A stretch of DNA of 64,000 bases from Effusibacillus lacus (GCF_002335525.1 NZ_BDUF01000064.1:29041-93040); one strand, 5' to 3'. Positions 36,828 to 47,873 are shown, counted from the first letter of the stretch. Translations and numbers: made by a program. The notes: generated by a model from the sequence alone, not told the origin.

Positions 36828-38516
36828 GTATTCGAAGACAGCGGTGTCGGCCGGAATATACACCAACACGGGTTCGGGCGCGATTTGACCGCGGTAGTCG
36901 GGCCAGATGTAGACAAGCTGCAGCGGATGCTGCCTCAAAAATTCCTGTTTGGCGGATTCTACCGAAACAACGTTTTGATTGTCCGGCAGTTTTACCTCGT
37001 CCTCTACTGCTGCGCTTTGCAGCGCAAAGCCCGCCACTTTCCCCGTGACGCCGTCGACCTGCACCGAGAATGACCGGTCCATGACGGGAACGCCCTGGTG
37101 CAGCGCATGAAAGCTAAAGTGGTACTCGGGAGACTGTTTTTGATCCTGCAGCTTGTTTTTGTCTACCCAGTTCGGGATGTTTTCCGCATCTTCCATCGTA
37201 GAGAAGACATGCTGCAACGACAACTCCTTGTGTTTAGGGCTGATGTACCTCTCCAGGAATTGAATCGCGGTTTTCTCGGCGTCCGTCTGTGAAACCTTCG
37301 CCTGTTTTCCCCTCATGCTCTCGTCCTGCAGGTTCATTGTCAGCACTTCGCCAGTCTCTGCGTCGATCCCCAGGTGCACATAGCGCATCTGATCGTAATT
37401 CGACCGTCCGTCCGACTCTTTTACCGGTTTGCTGTGCCAGGAGTAGTGGTGAAACTTCTTCCCGGATGGCCAATCCGTTTCCTCTCTCTGATCGAACTGC
37501 ATTTCGTTCATGTCAATACCAAAAACGTCCGACAATAATTTCTCCGCTTCTTCCTTTGATTTGACAACCAATGTCTCCCCTGTGGGAGAAACCGCCACCT
37601 TCTTTGAGAGGTTGGACTGAGCAGGCCGCATTCCAAATTCCGCCAGGTTTCCTGTTTGGGCATCCAGAACTCCTTCGAAAATCGGAAGATACATCAACAC
37701 AGGACGCGTTTCTGCTTTGTCGACAAAGGGTTTGCTGCCAATGGGTTGATGTCCGTTGTACATTAATTTCATGTCCAGCAGTTTCACGTAGGCCTGTTCC
37801 GCCTCTTCCTTGCTAATCGCCTGCTTCGGATCCGGGAATTTGCTGAAATCCCAGGCGATCCTCTCATTCTGGTCAAAACCGACGACACGCCCAGCGGAAT
37901 CCACATTCACGCTAAACCCGCTGTTTTTGAAGGGGATGCCGTTTACCAAGCGTTCATACCGCACAGTTGCGTGGGCCCATTCCAACTGTTTACCGTCGGC
38001 GGCTCTGACTCCGCTTTTTCCGTAAAAGAGCGTGTCCTCAGCGCGAAAGTCCTTTACTTTATCGCCCAGTACCTGTTTGACAAAAGAAGCCGCTTTTTCT
38101 TTGGAGAGTTCCTCTGACGGTGACTCGCCCGATGCCCAATCCGGATTCTGGATGTTCATATGCATGAGTTCGCCGGTTTCCGCGTTCAAATTGACGAAAG
38201 CGTTGGTGTACTTCAAACTGTCTTCCGTTTTCGGATCGTTGGGCCGGTTGTCAAAGGCAATGCTCCATGCAGCGGGTCGCCCGTCGCCCCCAGGGCTGTA
38301 AAACTTATGCCGGAGCGTCAATTGCTTCAGTTCGGGAAAGACCTTGTACACCCTCTCCAGCGCCTGCTCCATCTGTTTGCTGAACGCGGGCTGTTCCACT
38401 TCCGCCGCCTGCCGGGCGGTATTCACAGCACCTTCTGCCCATGCAGGAGTTGCTGCCAAGGTGCTTGCCGCCAGCACCGCCAGAAAAATTTGACTGAGAG
38501 ACTTTCTCTTTTTCAT
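36795..38516 (-). CDS. Secreted YcdB/YcdC-domain protein with PepSY-like repeats
   Basis: The 573-residue protein has a signal peptide (SLSQIFLAVLAASTLAATPAWA) and repeated PepSY-like units. Examples are YTNAFVNLNAETGELMHMN, YVHLGIDAETGEVLTMN and the final YIDAFSGKTMR. The family is common in spore-forming Bacilli, often with SLH domains, which are absent here. Function is unknown; PepSY units are thought to inhibit peptidases. It is convergent with AbiEii and upstream of the duplicated terminator. Confidence 0.82.
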   Translation of the reverse strand: MKKRKSLSQIFLAVLAASTLAATPAWAEGAVNTARQAAEVEQPAFSKQMEQALERVYKVFPELKQLTLRHKFYSPGGDGRPAAWSIAFDNRPNDPKTEDSLKYTNAFVNLNAETGELMHMNIQNPDWASGESPSEELSKEKAASFVKQVLGDKVKDFRAEDTLFYGKSGVRAADGKQLEWAHATVRYERLVNGIPFKNSGFSVNVDSAGRVVGFDQNERIAWDFSKFPDPKQAISKEEAEQAYVKLLDMKLMYNGHQPIGSKPFVDKAETRPVLMYLPIFEGVLDAQTGNLAEFGMRPAQSNLSKKVAVSPTGETLVVKSKEEAEKLLSDVFGIDMNEMQFDQREETDWPSGKKFHHYSWHSKPVKESDGRSNYDQMRYVHLGIDAETGEVLTMNLQDESMRGKQAKVSQTDAEKTAIQFLERYISPKHKELSLQHVFSTMEDAENIPNWVDKNKLQDQKQSPEYHFSFHALHQGVPVMDRSFSVQVDGVTGKVAGFALQSAAVEDEVKLPDNQNVVSVESAKQEFLRQHPLQLVYIWPDYRGQIAPEPVLVYIPADTAVFEYIDAFSGKTMR

Positions 38517-38596
38517 GGGTGTCCTCCTTGTGTCTGGGTATTTTTTCCTCCCATTACTTAAGACGCCAGTCTTTCCAAAAAGTCACGGTCAAACAG

Positions 38597-38630
38597 AAAA
38601 AAAGAAACCTCCTGTTCGAAGAGAGGTTTC
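38597..38630 (-). terminator. Terminator after argH
   Basis: GAAACCTC and GAGGTTTC pair around an 11-nt loop and are followed on the minus strand by seven T residues. It closes the carAB-argFGH unit. Confidence 0.9.
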
Positions 38631-38651
38631 AATTCGTTCATCCCTGATCTG

Positions 38652-40067
38652 TTACAATTCCTTTGCCAACTCTTGCTCCACCCACACTCCCAGTCGAGCG
38701 GTGTCTTCTTTCGCCTTCTCCAACGCCTTTTTCACCTGTTCGCTGCCGGTTCCCCCGTGAACATTTCGTGCATCCACAACCGTTTGGATGTCAATCACAT
38801 GGTACACATCCGCTTCAAAAAGAGAACTGTGCTCCAAGTATTCCTCCAGTGTCAGATCCGCAAGGTACTTGCCATGGGAGACGCAGTAAAGCACCAGTTT
38901 GCCGATCACCTCATGCGCCTGCCTGAACGGCAGTCCTTTGCGCACCAGATAGTCGGCCAGATCGGTTGCGTTGGAGAAATCCTCTTTCACCGCTTTGGCC
39001 AGCCGTTCCTTTCGGACTTCCATCGTACGGATCATGCCGGCGAACAGCGCCAGAGACCCCTTCACCGTCTCTACCGTGTCAAACATTCCCTCTTTGTCTT
39101 CCTGCAAATCCTTGTTGTAGGCCAGCGGGAGGCTCTTCAGCACCGTCAACAGACCAAACAGGTTGCCATAGACCCGGCCTGATTTTCCCCGGATCAGTTC
39201 CGCCACATCCGGGTTCTTCTTCTGCGGCATGATGGAAGAACCTGTGCAGTAGGCGTCATCCAGCTCCACAAACCCGAATTCCGTCGAGGACCAAAGCACC
39301 AATTCTTCGCAAAAACGGGACAGGTGCATCATCAGAATCGAAGCGTCACTCAGGAACTCCAGTATGAAATCCCGGTCGCTCACCGCATCCATCGAATTGT
39401 CGTAGATCCGGGAGAAGCCCAGTTCCTTGGCCACCAGTTTCCGGTCAATCGGGAATGTGGTGCCCGCCAGGGCACCGGCCCCAAGCGGCAGAATGTCAAT
39501 CCGCTTCAGCGCATCCTGCAGTCGTTCCGCGTCCCGCGAGAACATTCCCACATAGGCCAGCAAATGATGGGCAAACAAAACGGGCTGCGCCCGCTGCAGG
39601 TGCGTATATCCCGGAATCACAACATCGATATACTTCTCGGCTGTATCGACCAGCGCCTGCAGCAGATCCGCCAACAGAGCGACAATCTGTTTTGTTTCCC
39701 GGCGTAAGTAGAGGTGCATGTCGGTCGCAACCTGATCATTTCGGGAACGTCCCGTATGCAGTTTGCCACCCACCGGCCCGATTCTATCAATCAGATACTT
39801 CTCGATATTCATGTGAATGTCTTCGTTCTCCACCGTATAAGTAAGTGTGCCCGCCTTCACATCCTCCAGAATGGTCATCAGTCCTTGCCGGATTTTGTTC
39901 GCATCTTCCTGCGGGATTATGCCGCATGCCCCCAACATTTTCACATGAGCAAGCGAGCCGCGGATATCATCCACGGCCAGCTTTTGGTCAAATCCAATGG
40001 AAGCGGTAAACTCTTCCACCAGTTTGTCTGTCGGTTTCGTAAAACGTCCGCCCCATAGCTTCGACAC
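38652..40067 (-). CDS. argH: Argininosuccinate lyase
   Basis: ArgH splits argininosuccinate to arginine and fumarate. With GTG 40067 the protein has 471 residues, begins [19 protein letters not shown] and carries the signature [12 protein letters not shown]. The catalytic-His [19 protein letters not shown] motifs are intact. AAAGGAAGTAAGAAAA precedes the GTG; a further eight codons upstream to an ATG are possible. A degenerate copy of its C terminus lies at 34.8 kb. Confidence 0.96.
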   Translation of the reverse strand: MSKLWGGRFTKPTDKLVEEFTASIGFDQKLAVDDIRGSLAHVKMLGACGIIPQEDANKIRQGLMTILEDVKAGTLTYTVENEDIHMNIEKYLIDRIGPVGGKLHTGRSRNDQVATDMHLYLRRETKQIVALLADLLQALVDTAEKYIDVVIPGYTHLQRAQPVLFAHHLLAYVGMFSRDAERLQDALKRIDILPLGAGALAGTTFPIDRKLVAKELGFSRIYDNSMDAVSDRDFILEFLSDASILMMHLSRFCEELVLWSSTEFGFVELDDAYCTGSSIMPQKKNPDVAELIRGKSGRVYGNLFGLLTVLKSLPLAYNKDLQEDKEGMFDTVETVKGSLALFAGMIRTMEVRKERLAKAVKEDFSNATDLADYLVRKGLPFRQAHEVIGKLVLYCVSHGKYLADLTLEEYLEHSSLFEADVYHVIDIQTVVDARNVHGGTGSEQVKKALEKAKEDTARLGVWVEQELAKEL

Positions 40068-40427
40068 TTTTCTTACTTCCTTTCTGCCCAATATCGCTGC
40101 TTATGCATGGAATTTTTTCCGCTTTTATACCAACTCCGCCTCCGGATTACGGGGCACCAGTTAACATAACAAAAATAACAATCTTTGAGATCCTTAATTT
40201 CGGATTTTCGAGTTTTAATCTTGAAATAACGGTTTTTGAAGGTCTTATTTTTCCAAAAACCGTTGCCTTCGGTGCGTTTGGCTCGCGTTCAAAGAAAATA
40301 AGACCTTAGAAGACCGCTATTTTATAGAAATAAGAAAATTCGACAAGAATAGCGCCCTGAACGCCCGTTAAATTTTTCGACAGCCATCCTGACCAATATA
40401 AGAACTCTCTTCACTAGAGATTTTCCA
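40068..40427. other. argG-argH intergenic region with nested inverted repeats
   Basis: No gene is seen. AAGGTCTTATTTT (near 40240) and AAAATAAGACCTT (near 40297) are exact 13-bp complements. Nested within, ACGGTTTTTG and CAAAAACCGT form a second perfect 10-bp pair (about 40226-40266). The two hairpins share sequence and cannot form at once. The region also has several GAAATAA-type direct repeats. Confidence 0.6.
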
Positions 40428-41666
40428 TTATTTATCCTGAGTCTGCTGCACGCCGGACGCCACTTTCAGACGCAGCGCATTCAAACGGATAAATCCGGTT
40501 GCGTCAGATTGGTTGTATGCTTGAGTCGGGTCTGCCTCCATTGTCGCGATGTTCGGGTTGTACAGGCTCACAGGACTTTTCACCCCGGCTGCTATCACAT
40601 TCCCTTTGTAGAGTTTCACCCGGACGGTACCGGTGACATTCTTCTGGCTTTCGGTCACCAGTGCCTGCAGGGCAAGCCTTTCCGGGGCGAACCAGAACCC
40701 ATTATATACAAGCGAACTGTAACGGGGGATCAGCGAATCTCGCAGCTGCATGACTTCGCGGTCCATCGTCAGCGATTCCATGCGACGGTGAGCAGCAAAC
40801 AGGATGGTGCCCCCCGGCGTCTCATACACCCCGCGGCTCTTCATGCCAACAAACCGGTTCTCGACCATGTCCACACGTCCCACTCCGTGCTTGCCACCCA
40901 GTTCATTCAGCTTCTCCATTACCTGAAGCGGGGTCATGCGTTCCCCGTTCAAACCGACACAATTCCCCTGCTCAAAGTCCAACTCCAGATATTCCGGCTG
41001 GTCCGGGGCATCCTCCGGCGAAACACTGAGCACGTACATGTCTTTGTTTTCCTCGCTGCTGGCATCGAACCAGGGGTCTTCCAACATTCCGCTCTCAAAA
41101 CTGATATGCAGCAGGTTGCGGTCCATGGAATAGGGCTTCGCTGCCGTAGCCTGCACCGGAATGCCATGCTTCTCAGCATAAGCGATCATTTCGGCCCTGC
41201 CGGGGAACTGCTCACGGAAAGCTTCGATGCGCCATGGTGCGATCACTTCCAGTTCAGGTGCCAAAGCGGCAGCCGTCAACTCAAAACGCACCTGGTCATT
41301 GCCTTTGCCGGTGGCGCCGTGTGCAATCGCCGTTGCCCCTTCGGCCCGTGCAATTTCCACCATCCGCTTGGCAATCAGTGGACGCGCAATGCTCGTACCA
41401 AGCAAATACTGTCCTTCGTAAAGCGCACCCGCCTGGAACATCGGATAAATGAAGTCCCGCGCAAACTCTTCCCGCAAATCATCGATGTAGACTTTGCTGG
41501 CACCTGTGCGGAGCGCCTTCTCCTCGAGGCCTTCCAGCTCCTCTTTCTGTCCGATATCCGCTGTGAATGCGATAATTTCAGCATCGTAAGTCTCTTTCAG
41601 CCACGTCAAAATAACGGACGTATCCAGTCCACCGGAATACGCCAGTACAATCTTCTGCTTTGCCAT
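40428..41666 (-). CDS. argG: Argininosuccinate synthase
   Basis: ArgG joins citrulline and aspartate with ATP. The 412-residue product has the ATP-binding [17 protein letters not shown] and the signature [30 protein letters not shown] near the C terminus is also typical. It precedes argH in the unit, separated by an unusually long 360-bp gap. Confidence 0.97.
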   Translation of the reverse strand: MAKQKIVLAYSGGLDTSVILTWLKETYDAEIIAFTADIGQKEELEGLEEKALRTGASKVYIDDLREEFARDFIYPMFQAGALYEGQYLLGTSIARPLIAKRMVEIARAEGATAIAHGATGKGNDQVRFELTAAALAPELEVIAPWRIEAFREQFPGRAEMIAYAEKHGIPVQATAAKPYSMDRNLLHISFESGMLEDPWFDASSEENKDMYVLSVSPEDAPDQPEYLELDFEQGNCVGLNGERMTPLQVMEKLNELGGKHGVGRVDMVENRFVGMKSRGVYETPGGTILFAAHRRMESLTMDREVMQLRDSLIPRYSSLVYNGFWFAPERLALQALVTESQKNVTGTVRVKLYKGNVIAAGVKSPVSLYNPNIATMEADPTQAYNQSDATGFIRLNALRLKVASGVQQTQDK

Positions 41667-41739
41667 CCTTTTGTCGCTCCATTCCGTTGCTTATATTCCA
41701 TTCTTAGCCATTATCTCACAAGAAGACTGCATACGGCCA

Positions 41740-42708
41740 CTACCCGATAGTCGCCACGAGAATCGCCTTCTGTACATGCAGGCGGTTTTCCGCTTCGTCG
41801 AAGACGACCGAGTGCGGGCCATCGATGATTCCGGCCGTCACTTCTTCCCCACGGTGTGCCGGCAGACAGTGCATGAACAGGAAGTCATCCTTTGCATGCT
41901 TGCAAAGCTCTTCATTCACCTGGAAAGCGGCAAACTTCTTCACACGCTCCGCCTGTTCCGCTTCCTGTCCCATGCTTGCCCAGACATCGGTGTAAATCAC
42001 GTCCGCCCCTGCCACAGCTTCCACCGGATCGTTTGTTACCACCAGCTCCGTTCCGAATTCCCGGGCAAATTGCTTTGCCTGGGCCACCACTGCAGGGTCG
42101 CACTCATATCCAACCGGAGTTGCCACTCTCATATTCAATCCAAACTTGGGCGCCGCCTGGATCCACGAATTGGCCATGTTGTTGCCGTCTCCCACGTAAG
42201 CCACAGTCAATCCTTCCAACTGTCCCTTGTGTTCTTTCAAAGTCAGGATATCGGCCAACACCTGGCACGGATGATGCAAATCGGTCAATGCATTTATGAC
42301 AGGTACGCTCGCATGCTCGGCGAGTTCCACGACATCTTCGTGCGCAAATGTCCGGATCATGATGCCATCCACATAGCGGGACATCACTTTGGCCGTATCG
42401 GAGATCGGTTCCCCCCGGCCCAACTGAGTGTCCCCATTTGAGAGAAAAAGCGCATGGCCGCCCAGCTGATACATCCCCACTTCAAAGGATACCCGGGTTC
42501 TGGTGGAAGCCTTCGTAAAAAACATCCCCAGCGTTTTTCCGGACAACGGTTGGTACTTCTCGCCTTTCTTCTGTTTCTCTTTAATGGCCTCGGCCAACTC
42601 AAGCAAATAATTCAGCTCGGAAGGCGTGTAATCGGCGAAATCCACAAAATCCCGTCCCACCAGCCGATTGACCTGCCACTCCTTAAACATGGGCATTAAT
42701 TTGGACAT
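41740..42708 (-). CDS. argF: Ornithine carbamoyltransferase
   Basis: ArgF makes citrulline from ornithine and carbamoyl phosphate. The 322-residue product has the carbamoyl-phosphate site STRTRVSFE, the HPCQ motif (LHHPCQVLAD), and the ornithine-site FMHCLPAHRG. ATG 42708 has GGGAGGG upstream; a TTG 18 bases earlier is possible. It follows carB by 23 bp. Confidence 0.97.
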   Translation of the reverse strand: MSKLMPMFKEWQVNRLVGRDFVDFADYTPSELNYLLELAEAIKEKQKKGEKYQPLSGKTLGMFFTKASTRTRVSFEVGMYQLGGHALFLSNGDTQLGRGEPISDTAKVMSRYVDGIMIRTFAHEDVVELAEHASVPVINALTDLHHPCQVLADILTLKEHKGQLEGLTVAYVGDGNNMANSWIQAAPKFGLNMRVATPVGYECDPAVVAQAKQFAREFGTELVVTNDPVEAVAGADVIYTDVWASMGQEAEQAERVKKFAAFQVNEELCKHAKDDFLFMHCLPAHRGEEVTAGIIDGPHSVVFDEAENRLHVQKAILVATIG

Positions 42709-42731
42709 TCCCTTTCCCTCCCCCAAAAACT

Positions 42732-45700
42732 CTACTTAACCGCAACCGGCGCCAAAGGCTTTGGCTCCACTTCCGCGTGTTGCTCCAACACCATCAGCAG
42801 CGCGCCTGCCGTATCCAGTGATGTCAGGCAGGGCACTCGCGTTTCGACGCTGTATCGTCTCAGCCAGAACCCCAATCGTTCAGGATCCTGTCCCCGTGTC
42901 GGGATATTGAGCACCAGTTGAATCGCGCCCGACTTCATCAACCTTTCGATTTCGTCCCGGTCCTTCCCGACCGGGATCACATCCGGAATTCCATTTATTT
43001 GAAGGTACAAAGCGGTTTGCGAAGTCGCATACAGCTTGAACCCCAAACTTGCGTAACGTTTCAAAAGCGGTATGGCGGTCGCCTTCTCCCGTTCCGTTAT
43101 GGAACAGAACAAACCGCCCGGTTTCAAGCCGATTCCCATCCCGGCAAAGGCACTGGCTGTTGCGGATGCAAAGTCTTTGCCTATGCCGAGGACTTCCCCG
43201 GTGGACTTCATTTCCGGTCCCAGGTGGATATCAAATCCGGTAATCTTTGCAAAGGAGAACACCGGCGCCTTGACCGCCACAAAGGGCTGGTTGAGAGCGA
43301 GTCCAGTTCCGTATCCGCAGTCCGTCAGCTTCATCCCCAACTGGGTCTTGACGGACAGGTCAATCAGGGGAATACCGGTCACCTTCGAGATAATTGGCAC
43401 TGTCCGCGAAGCACGCGGATTGACTTCAAGAACATAAACGCAGCCCCCGAAAATCACAAACTGAATGTTGACCAGTCCTACTACGGGCAGGTTACAGGCG
43501 ATTTTTTCCGTGTATTCGACGATTGTCCGGACCTCTTCGGAAGAGAGTGATTGAGGCGGATACACCGCCATGGAGTCGCCCGAGTGGACGCCTGCCCGTT
43601 CAATATGTTCGAAGATTCCGGGGATCAGGACGTTCTCCCCGTCACATACTGCGTCGACTTCAACCTCTTTCCCTTCCAGATAAGCATCGATCAAAACCGG
43701 GTGTTCCGGATTGACATCCACAGCCAACCGCATATAGTCACGCAGTTCCCATTCATTATGGACGACCGCCATGGCCCGGCCGCCGATTACATAAGACGGC
43801 CGAACCACTACCGGATACCCGATTGATGCAGCAACGGATACTGCTGAATCCACATCATAGGCGGTCCCTCCCTGACTTTGCGGGATTCCCAGTTCCAACA
43901 GGAAATTCCGGAACTCGTCACGGTCTTCGGCGCGGTGGATAGCGGAAAGCGGTGTCCCCGCCAGTTTGATTCCGGTACCCTGCAGGACTTTCTCCAATTT
44001 GACCGCCAGATTGATGGCCGTTTGCCCGCCGTACTGGACGAACACTTGCTCAACGCCCTCTTTTTCTATGACCGCCAATACGTCTTCCAGCGTCAGCGGT
44101 TCGAAATACAAACGATCCGCCGTGTCAAAATCGGTCGATACCGTTTCCGGGTTATTGTTGATGATTACCGTTTCATAGCCCTGCCGTTTCAAGGCCCACA
44201 CGGAGTGAACCGAACAGTAATCAAACTCGATACCCTGGCCGATCCGGATGGGTCCCGAGCCAATCACCAGGGCCTTCTTCTTGTCGGATCGAGCCACTTC
44301 ATCCCGGCTGCGGTAGGTTGAATAATAATAGGGAGTGGCCGATTCGAATTCGGCTGCGCATGTATCCACCAGCAAATAAGAAGGAACAATTCCGGCAGCC
44401 AGTCGTTTCGCCCGCACCTCTTCCCAGTTCATCCCGGTCAAACGGGCGATGCGGTCATCGGAAAACCCAAGCTTCTTTGCTTCCAGCAATCTCTCATCCG
44501 GTATGTGATCCTTCCCGCCTGACACCAACTCCTGCTCAAACCGAATCAACTTTGCCAACTTGCTTATGAAAAATCGGTCTATGCCTGATAGATGGCAGAT
44601 TTGTTCCTGCGACCAACCCCGGCGCAACGCTTCCGCCACCACGAACAATCGGCGGTCGTCCGGTTCCTTGGCCAGAATTCGCTCCAGATCTTCATCCGGC
44701 CACGCTTCGACTCCGGGCAGTTCCAGGCCATCCAGCCCGATGTCCAGCGAGCGCAGCGCCTTCTGAAGCGCCGCTTCAAAAGACCGTTCCAACGCCATCA
44801 CTTCGCCGGTTGCCTTCATCTGCGTTCCCAATCGCCTGTCGGCTGTCGGGAACTTGTCAAAGGGCCAGCGGGGAATTTTCACCACCACATAGTCAAGCGC
44901 CGGTTCAAAGGATGCATAAGTCTTGCCGGTTACCGGGTTCAAGATCTCATCCAACCGCTTACCCACCGCAATCTTGGCAGCCATTTTGGCAATTGGATAC
45001 CCGGTGGCTTTGGATGCCAAAGCCGAAGAACGGGAAACACGAGGGTTCACTTCAATTACACAGTATTCCCGGCTTGTCGGATGCAGGGCAAACTGGACGT
45101 TGCATCCCCCTTCAATCTTTAGCGCCCGGATAATGTCAACGGCTGCTGTCCGCAGCATCTGGTATTCCTGATCGGTCAGCGTCTGGGACGGCGCCACCAC
45201 AATGCTGTCCCCCGTGTGTACGCCTACCGGGTCAATATTTTCCATGTTGCAGATGGTAATGCAGGTGTCGGCCGCATCCCGCATGACTTCATACTCAATC
45301 TCTTTCCAGCCTTTGATGCTTCGCTCCACCAGAATCTGGCCAATGGGACTCTGTTTCAGCCCGCGAGTGGCAATCTCTTTGAACTCTTCCACCGTCTCGG
45401 CGATTCCGCCCCCTGTGCCCCCAAGTGTATAGGCAGGGCGGATAATGACGGGCAGGCCGATTTTCTCAACAAACGCGAATCCTTCTTCCAGAGATTCCAC
45501 GACTTCCGATTGGGGAATCGGCTGTCTGATCGAATCCATCAAATCCTTGAACAGTTGGCGGTCTTCCGCCTGTTTAATCGATTCAAGGGTGGTTCCCAGC
45601 AGTTTGACTCCATATTTCTCAAGCACACCCGCTTCATCCAGGTCCACGGCCAGGTTCAATCCGGTCTGACCGCCCAAGGTGGCCAGCAGCCCGGCGGGGC

Positions 45701-45947
45701 GCTCCCGGTCAATAATCCGGGTCAAGACTTCGACATTTAACGGCTCTATATATACAACATCCGCCACGTCCAGATCCGTCATAATCGTTGCCGGGTTGGA
45801 ATTGACCAGAATCACGCGGTACCCCTCTTCCCTCAGCGCTTTGCACGCCTGGGTTCCCGCATAGTCGAATTCCGCCGCCTGCCCGATCACGATGGGTCCG
45901 GAGCCGATTACAAGTATCGAATCTTTGGTTGTAGAATCAGGTTGCAT
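42732..45947 (-). CDS. carB: Carbamoyl-phosphate synthase large subunit
   Basis: CarB makes carbamoyl phosphate from ammonia, bicarbonate and two ATP. The 1071-residue product has the two duplicated ATP-grasp halves, starting [20 protein letters not shown] and [19 protein letters not shown], and a C-terminal MGS-like allosteric domain. It overlaps carA by 11 bases. Because it sits between carA and argF under ARG-box control, it is probably the arginine-specific enzyme. TTG 45953 is an alternative start nearer the AGGAGG. Confidence 0.96.
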   Translation of the reverse strand: MQPDSTTKDSILVIGSGPIVIGQAAEFDYAGTQACKALREEGYRVILVNSNPATIMTDLDVADVVYIEPLNVEVLTRIIDRERPAGLLATLGGQTGLNLAVDLDEAGVLEKYGVKLLGTTLESIKQAEDRQLFKDLMDSIRQPIPQSEVVESLEEGFAFVEKIGLPVIIRPAYTLGGTGGGIAETVEEFKEIATRGLKQSPIGQILVERSIKGWKEIEYEVMRDAADTCITICNMENIDPVGVHTGDSIVVAPSQTLTDQEYQMLRTAAVDIIRALKIEGGCNVQFALHPTSREYCVIEVNPRVSRSSALASKATGYPIAKMAAKIAVGKRLDEILNPVTGKTYASFEPALDYVVVKIPRWPFDKFPTADRRLGTQMKATGEVMALERSFEAALQKALRSLDIGLDGLELPGVEAWPDEDLERILAKEPDDRRLFVVAEALRRGWSQEQICHLSGIDRFFISKLAKLIRFEQELVSGGKDHIPDERLLEAKKLGFSDDRIARLTGMNWEEVRAKRLAAGIVPSYLLVDTCAAEFESATPYYYSTYRSRDEVARSDKKKALVIGSGPIRIGQGIEFDYCSVHSVWALKRQGYETVIINNNPETVSTDFDTADRLYFEPLTLEDVLAVIEKEGVEQVFVQYGGQTAINLAVKLEKVLQGTGIKLAGTPLSAIHRAEDRDEFRNFLLELGIPQSQGGTAYDVDSAVSVAASIGYPVVVRPSYVIGGRAMAVVHNEWELRDYMRLAVDVNPEHPVLIDAYLEGKEVEVDAVCDGENVLIPGIFEHIERAGVHSGDSMAVYPPQSLSSEEVRTIVEYTEKIACNLPVVGLVNIQFVIFGGCVYVLEVNPRASRTVPIISKVTGIPLIDLSVKTQLGMKLTDCGYGTGLALNQPFVAVKAPVFSFAKITGFDIHLGPEMKSTGEVLGIGKDFASATASAFAGMGIGLKPGGLFCSITEREKATAIPLLKRYASLGFKLYATSQTALYLQINGIPDVIPVGKDRDEIERLMKSGAIQLVLNIPTRGQDPERLGFWLRRYSVETRVPCLTSLDTAGALLMVLEQHAEVEPKPLAPVAVK

Positions 45948-47031
45948 AGGCAAGATGACGCTCCTCCTGTTGGGCCATAAACTGCAGGAACCGCTCAAAC
46001 AGTTCTTCCGAGTCGCGCGGACCCGGACATGCTTCCGGGTGGAACTGCACCGAGAATGCGGGGAGTCCTTTCACGCGGACCCCTTCAATCGTTCCGTCAT
46101 TGACATTTACATGGGTCACTTCCAACGCGGCCGGAATGTGATCACCAAGCACTGCGTACCCGTGATTTTGCGAAGTGATCCAGATTCGCCCCGTGGTGAG
46201 ATCTTTCACCGGATGGTTAGACCCCCGGTGACCGAACAGCATCTTCCCGGTCTGGGCGCCAAAAGCAAGGGACAACAGTTGATGTCCGAGGCAGATTCCC
46301 ATAACGGGGTACGTTTCCGCCAGTTTGCGGATGACAGGGAGGATCTCCGCGCAATCAAGCGGATCTCCAGGTCCGTTTGACAGCAGGATGCCGTCTGGCC
46401 GCAGATCGCGAATGACTTCAAAGGAAGTTCCGGCAGGCACAACGGTTACCCTGCATCCCATCTGTACAAGGGACCTCAGAATGTTCGTCTTCACGCCAAA
46501 ATCCATTACAACCACATGGTAATTCCCTGTTGCAGATACTTCATATACAACCGGGGTCGTCACCAGATCGACTTTCCCCTGTTCCGTTTCGGGAAACTCC
46601 AGATCCCCCGCTTCCACACTCTCATTCCCTGTCACCGGGAGAATCCAGCCTTTCATAGCACCCTTGTCCCGGATCATCCGGACAATGCTTCTTGTATCCA
46701 CTCCTGTCAGACCCACAATGTCTTGTTCCGCAAGATAGTCTGACAAGGTTTGTTTGCTTTGCCAGTGACTTGGTTCTTCGCATGCTTCCGCTGTCACGAA
46801 CCCCGACAGCCAGGGCTTGCGGGATTCAAAGTCGGCCGGGTTAATCCCGTAATTGCCGATTAACGGATAGGTCATGACCACGATTTGTCCCGTATAGGAA
46901 GGATCCGTCAGAATCTCTTGGTAACCGGTCATGCCGGTATGGAAGACCACTTCTCCATATCCTCGCCTGGATCGTCCGATGATCGTCCCTTCAAAAATTT
47001 CCCCATTTTCAAGGATCAATCGTCCTTGCAT
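45937..47031 (-). CDS. carA: Carbamoyl-phosphate synthase small subunit
   Basis: CarA is the glutaminase subunit. The 364-residue product has the CPSase small-chain N domain ([20 protein letters not shown]) and the class I amidotransferase Cys in [13 protein letters not shown], with the HPEA triad part in [13 protein letters not shown]. Strong GGAGGGAACCGGG precedes the ATG. It is the first gene of the carAB-argFGH unit. Confidence 0.97.
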   Translation of the reverse strand: MQGRLILENGEIFEGTIIGRSRRGYGEVVFHTGMTGYQEILTDPSYTGQIVVMTYPLIGNYGINPADFESRKPWLSGFVTAEACEEPSHWQSKQTLSDYLAEQDIVGLTGVDTRSIVRMIRDKGAMKGWILPVTGNESVEAGDLEFPETEQGKVDLVTTPVVYEVSATGNYHVVVMDFGVKTNILRSLVQMGCRVTVVPAGTSFEVIRDLRPDGILLSNGPGDPLDCAEILPVIRKLAETYPVMGICLGHQLLSLAFGAQTGKMLFGHRGSNHPVKDLTTGRIWITSQNHGYAVLGDHIPAALEVTHVNVNDGTIEGVRVKGLPAFSVQFHPEACPGPRDSEELFERFLQFMAQQEERHLAYAT

Positions 47032-47097
47032 CCCGGTTCCCTCCTTATGACTTATCCCGCTACCAAAGGGGGCTCATTTCTATTTGTTACTCCCTTT

Positions 47098-47111
47098 TGT
47101 ATATTAATGCA
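47098..47111 (-). promoter_or_regulatory. ARG box 1 upstream of carA
   Basis: TGTATATTAATGCA (TGCATTAATATACA on the minus strand) matches the ArgR/AhrC half-palindrome pair TGNATWWWWATNCA exactly. It lies just after the expected transcription start. Confidence 0.8.
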
Positions 47112-47123
47112 GGTTCTCGAATT

Positions 47124-47152
47124 ATTATACGTTCGCATGCATAAATTTGCAA
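47124..47152 (-). promoter_or_regulatory. Promoter of carAB-argFGH with second ARG box
   Basis: TTGCAA (47147-47152) and TATAAT (47124-47129) are 17 bp apart on the minus strand. TGCATAAATTTGCA at 47138-47151 differs from the ARG-box consensus at one core base and covers the -35 region. The two box centres are 40 bp apart, which suits ArgR hexamer looping. Confidence 0.8.
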
Positions 47153-47159
47153 TGTTTTT

Positions 47160-47390
47160 TTCAAATCCCTGTCCATGAACCAATGCCCCTGCTGACGCAT
47201 ACAGTACACTATCCGAGTCACCGCTTCCCCCAACCCGGAGGTGTATAGACACAGGGGGGCGTTTATATAGAGGCTCCCATCGGAGCACCTTTTTAAGAGG
47301 CCCCGACAGGGGGTCTTTTTTGCTACAAACAAGTACGGGCAGGATAGTAGAATCCTCCCTAAGATTGATTGGTTTCGGGTGAAGAGACTA
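47160..47390 (+). other. Gene-free stretch with tandem plus-strand terminators
   Basis: GCTCC-CATC-GGAGC followed by ACCTTTTT (about 47271-47294) and GGCCCC-GACA-GGGGGTC followed by six T (about 47299-47322) stand in tandem on the plus strand. No open frame with a ribosome site precedes them. They may end a non-coding transcript divergent from carA, or be relics. Confidence 0.45.
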
Positions 47391-47420
47391 AAAGAAAGAG
47401 GCCCACTGGCCTCCTTTCCT
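47388..47420 (-). terminator. Terminator after the degenerate small frame
   Basis: GAGGCC-AGTG-GGCCTC with TTTCTTTT on the minus strand. A TTGGCTAA/TTAGCCAG stem lies just before it. Confidence 0.65.
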
Positions 47421-47479
47421 CCCCGAGTCACTCTTAGATGTTTGACTGGCTAACTTCGCGTAGATCTCCATTAGCCAAT

Positions 47480-47608
47480 TTATTTTTGTCCGTGCACTTT
47501 CATTTCCTGTTCATTGGCGTTCTTCATGTCCTCGATTTGTTCCTTCGTTTACCCTTCCAACGTTAGGCTGTTTTCGGCTTTCATTTGCCACAATGTCATA
47601 AAAGCCAT
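47480..47608 (-). pseudogene. Degenerate small gene with an in-frame stop
   Basis: The frame reads MAFMTLWQMKAENSLTLEG, then a TAA, then TKEQIEDMKNANEQEMKVHG before QK and the final stop. AAGGGAG precedes the second ATG. The charged helical second half and a following terminator suggest a once-active small protein gene. The stop is UAA, so selenocysteine recoding is excluded. The family is not recognised. Confidence 0.45.
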
Positions 47609-47671
47609 CTCCCTTACGCACGTCTTCCCTTTCCTAATAATAGACGATTAAGAAGAAATATAGTTTCACGC

Positions 47672-47873
47672 GAATAAGACTGATTGTTAGTCCTATAATC
47701 GTTTTTTTATTGAATTCTTGATAATAGGACTAATTTCCAGTCCTATTCCGGGAATCTCATGCTCTGCAAACCAATAATCCAGTTTAAGACTGATAAACAG
47801 TCCTATTTTCAGGGGTAAAATCGGAGCCAAGAGAATAAGCCTGAAAATCAGTCCTATATATGGGGAGTCCTAT
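47672..47873. repeat. Cluster of palindromic repeats, AGGACT-N7-AGTCCT type
   Basis: Four imperfect palindromes occur in 200 bp. The best, at 47723-47747, has 9-bp arms AATAGGACT/AGTCCTATT and a 7-nt loop. Others begin near 47676, 47785 and 47836, all with a 7-nt loop, and a lone half site AGTCCTATT lies at 47865. They resemble intergenic REP-like elements. Confidence 0.75.

Noticed and set aside
40509-41750. 413-codon open frame on the plus strand
   Set aside because: It lies wholly antisense to argG and the start of its leader, has no protein-like composition, and argG is unmistakable.
47480-47608. Recoding of the internal stop as selenocysteine, given selB in the window
   Set aside because: The codon is UAA, and selenocysteine uses UGA.
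47672-47873. CRISPR array
   Set aside because: The repeats are short palindromes with uneven spacing and no uniform spacers; no cas gene is near.
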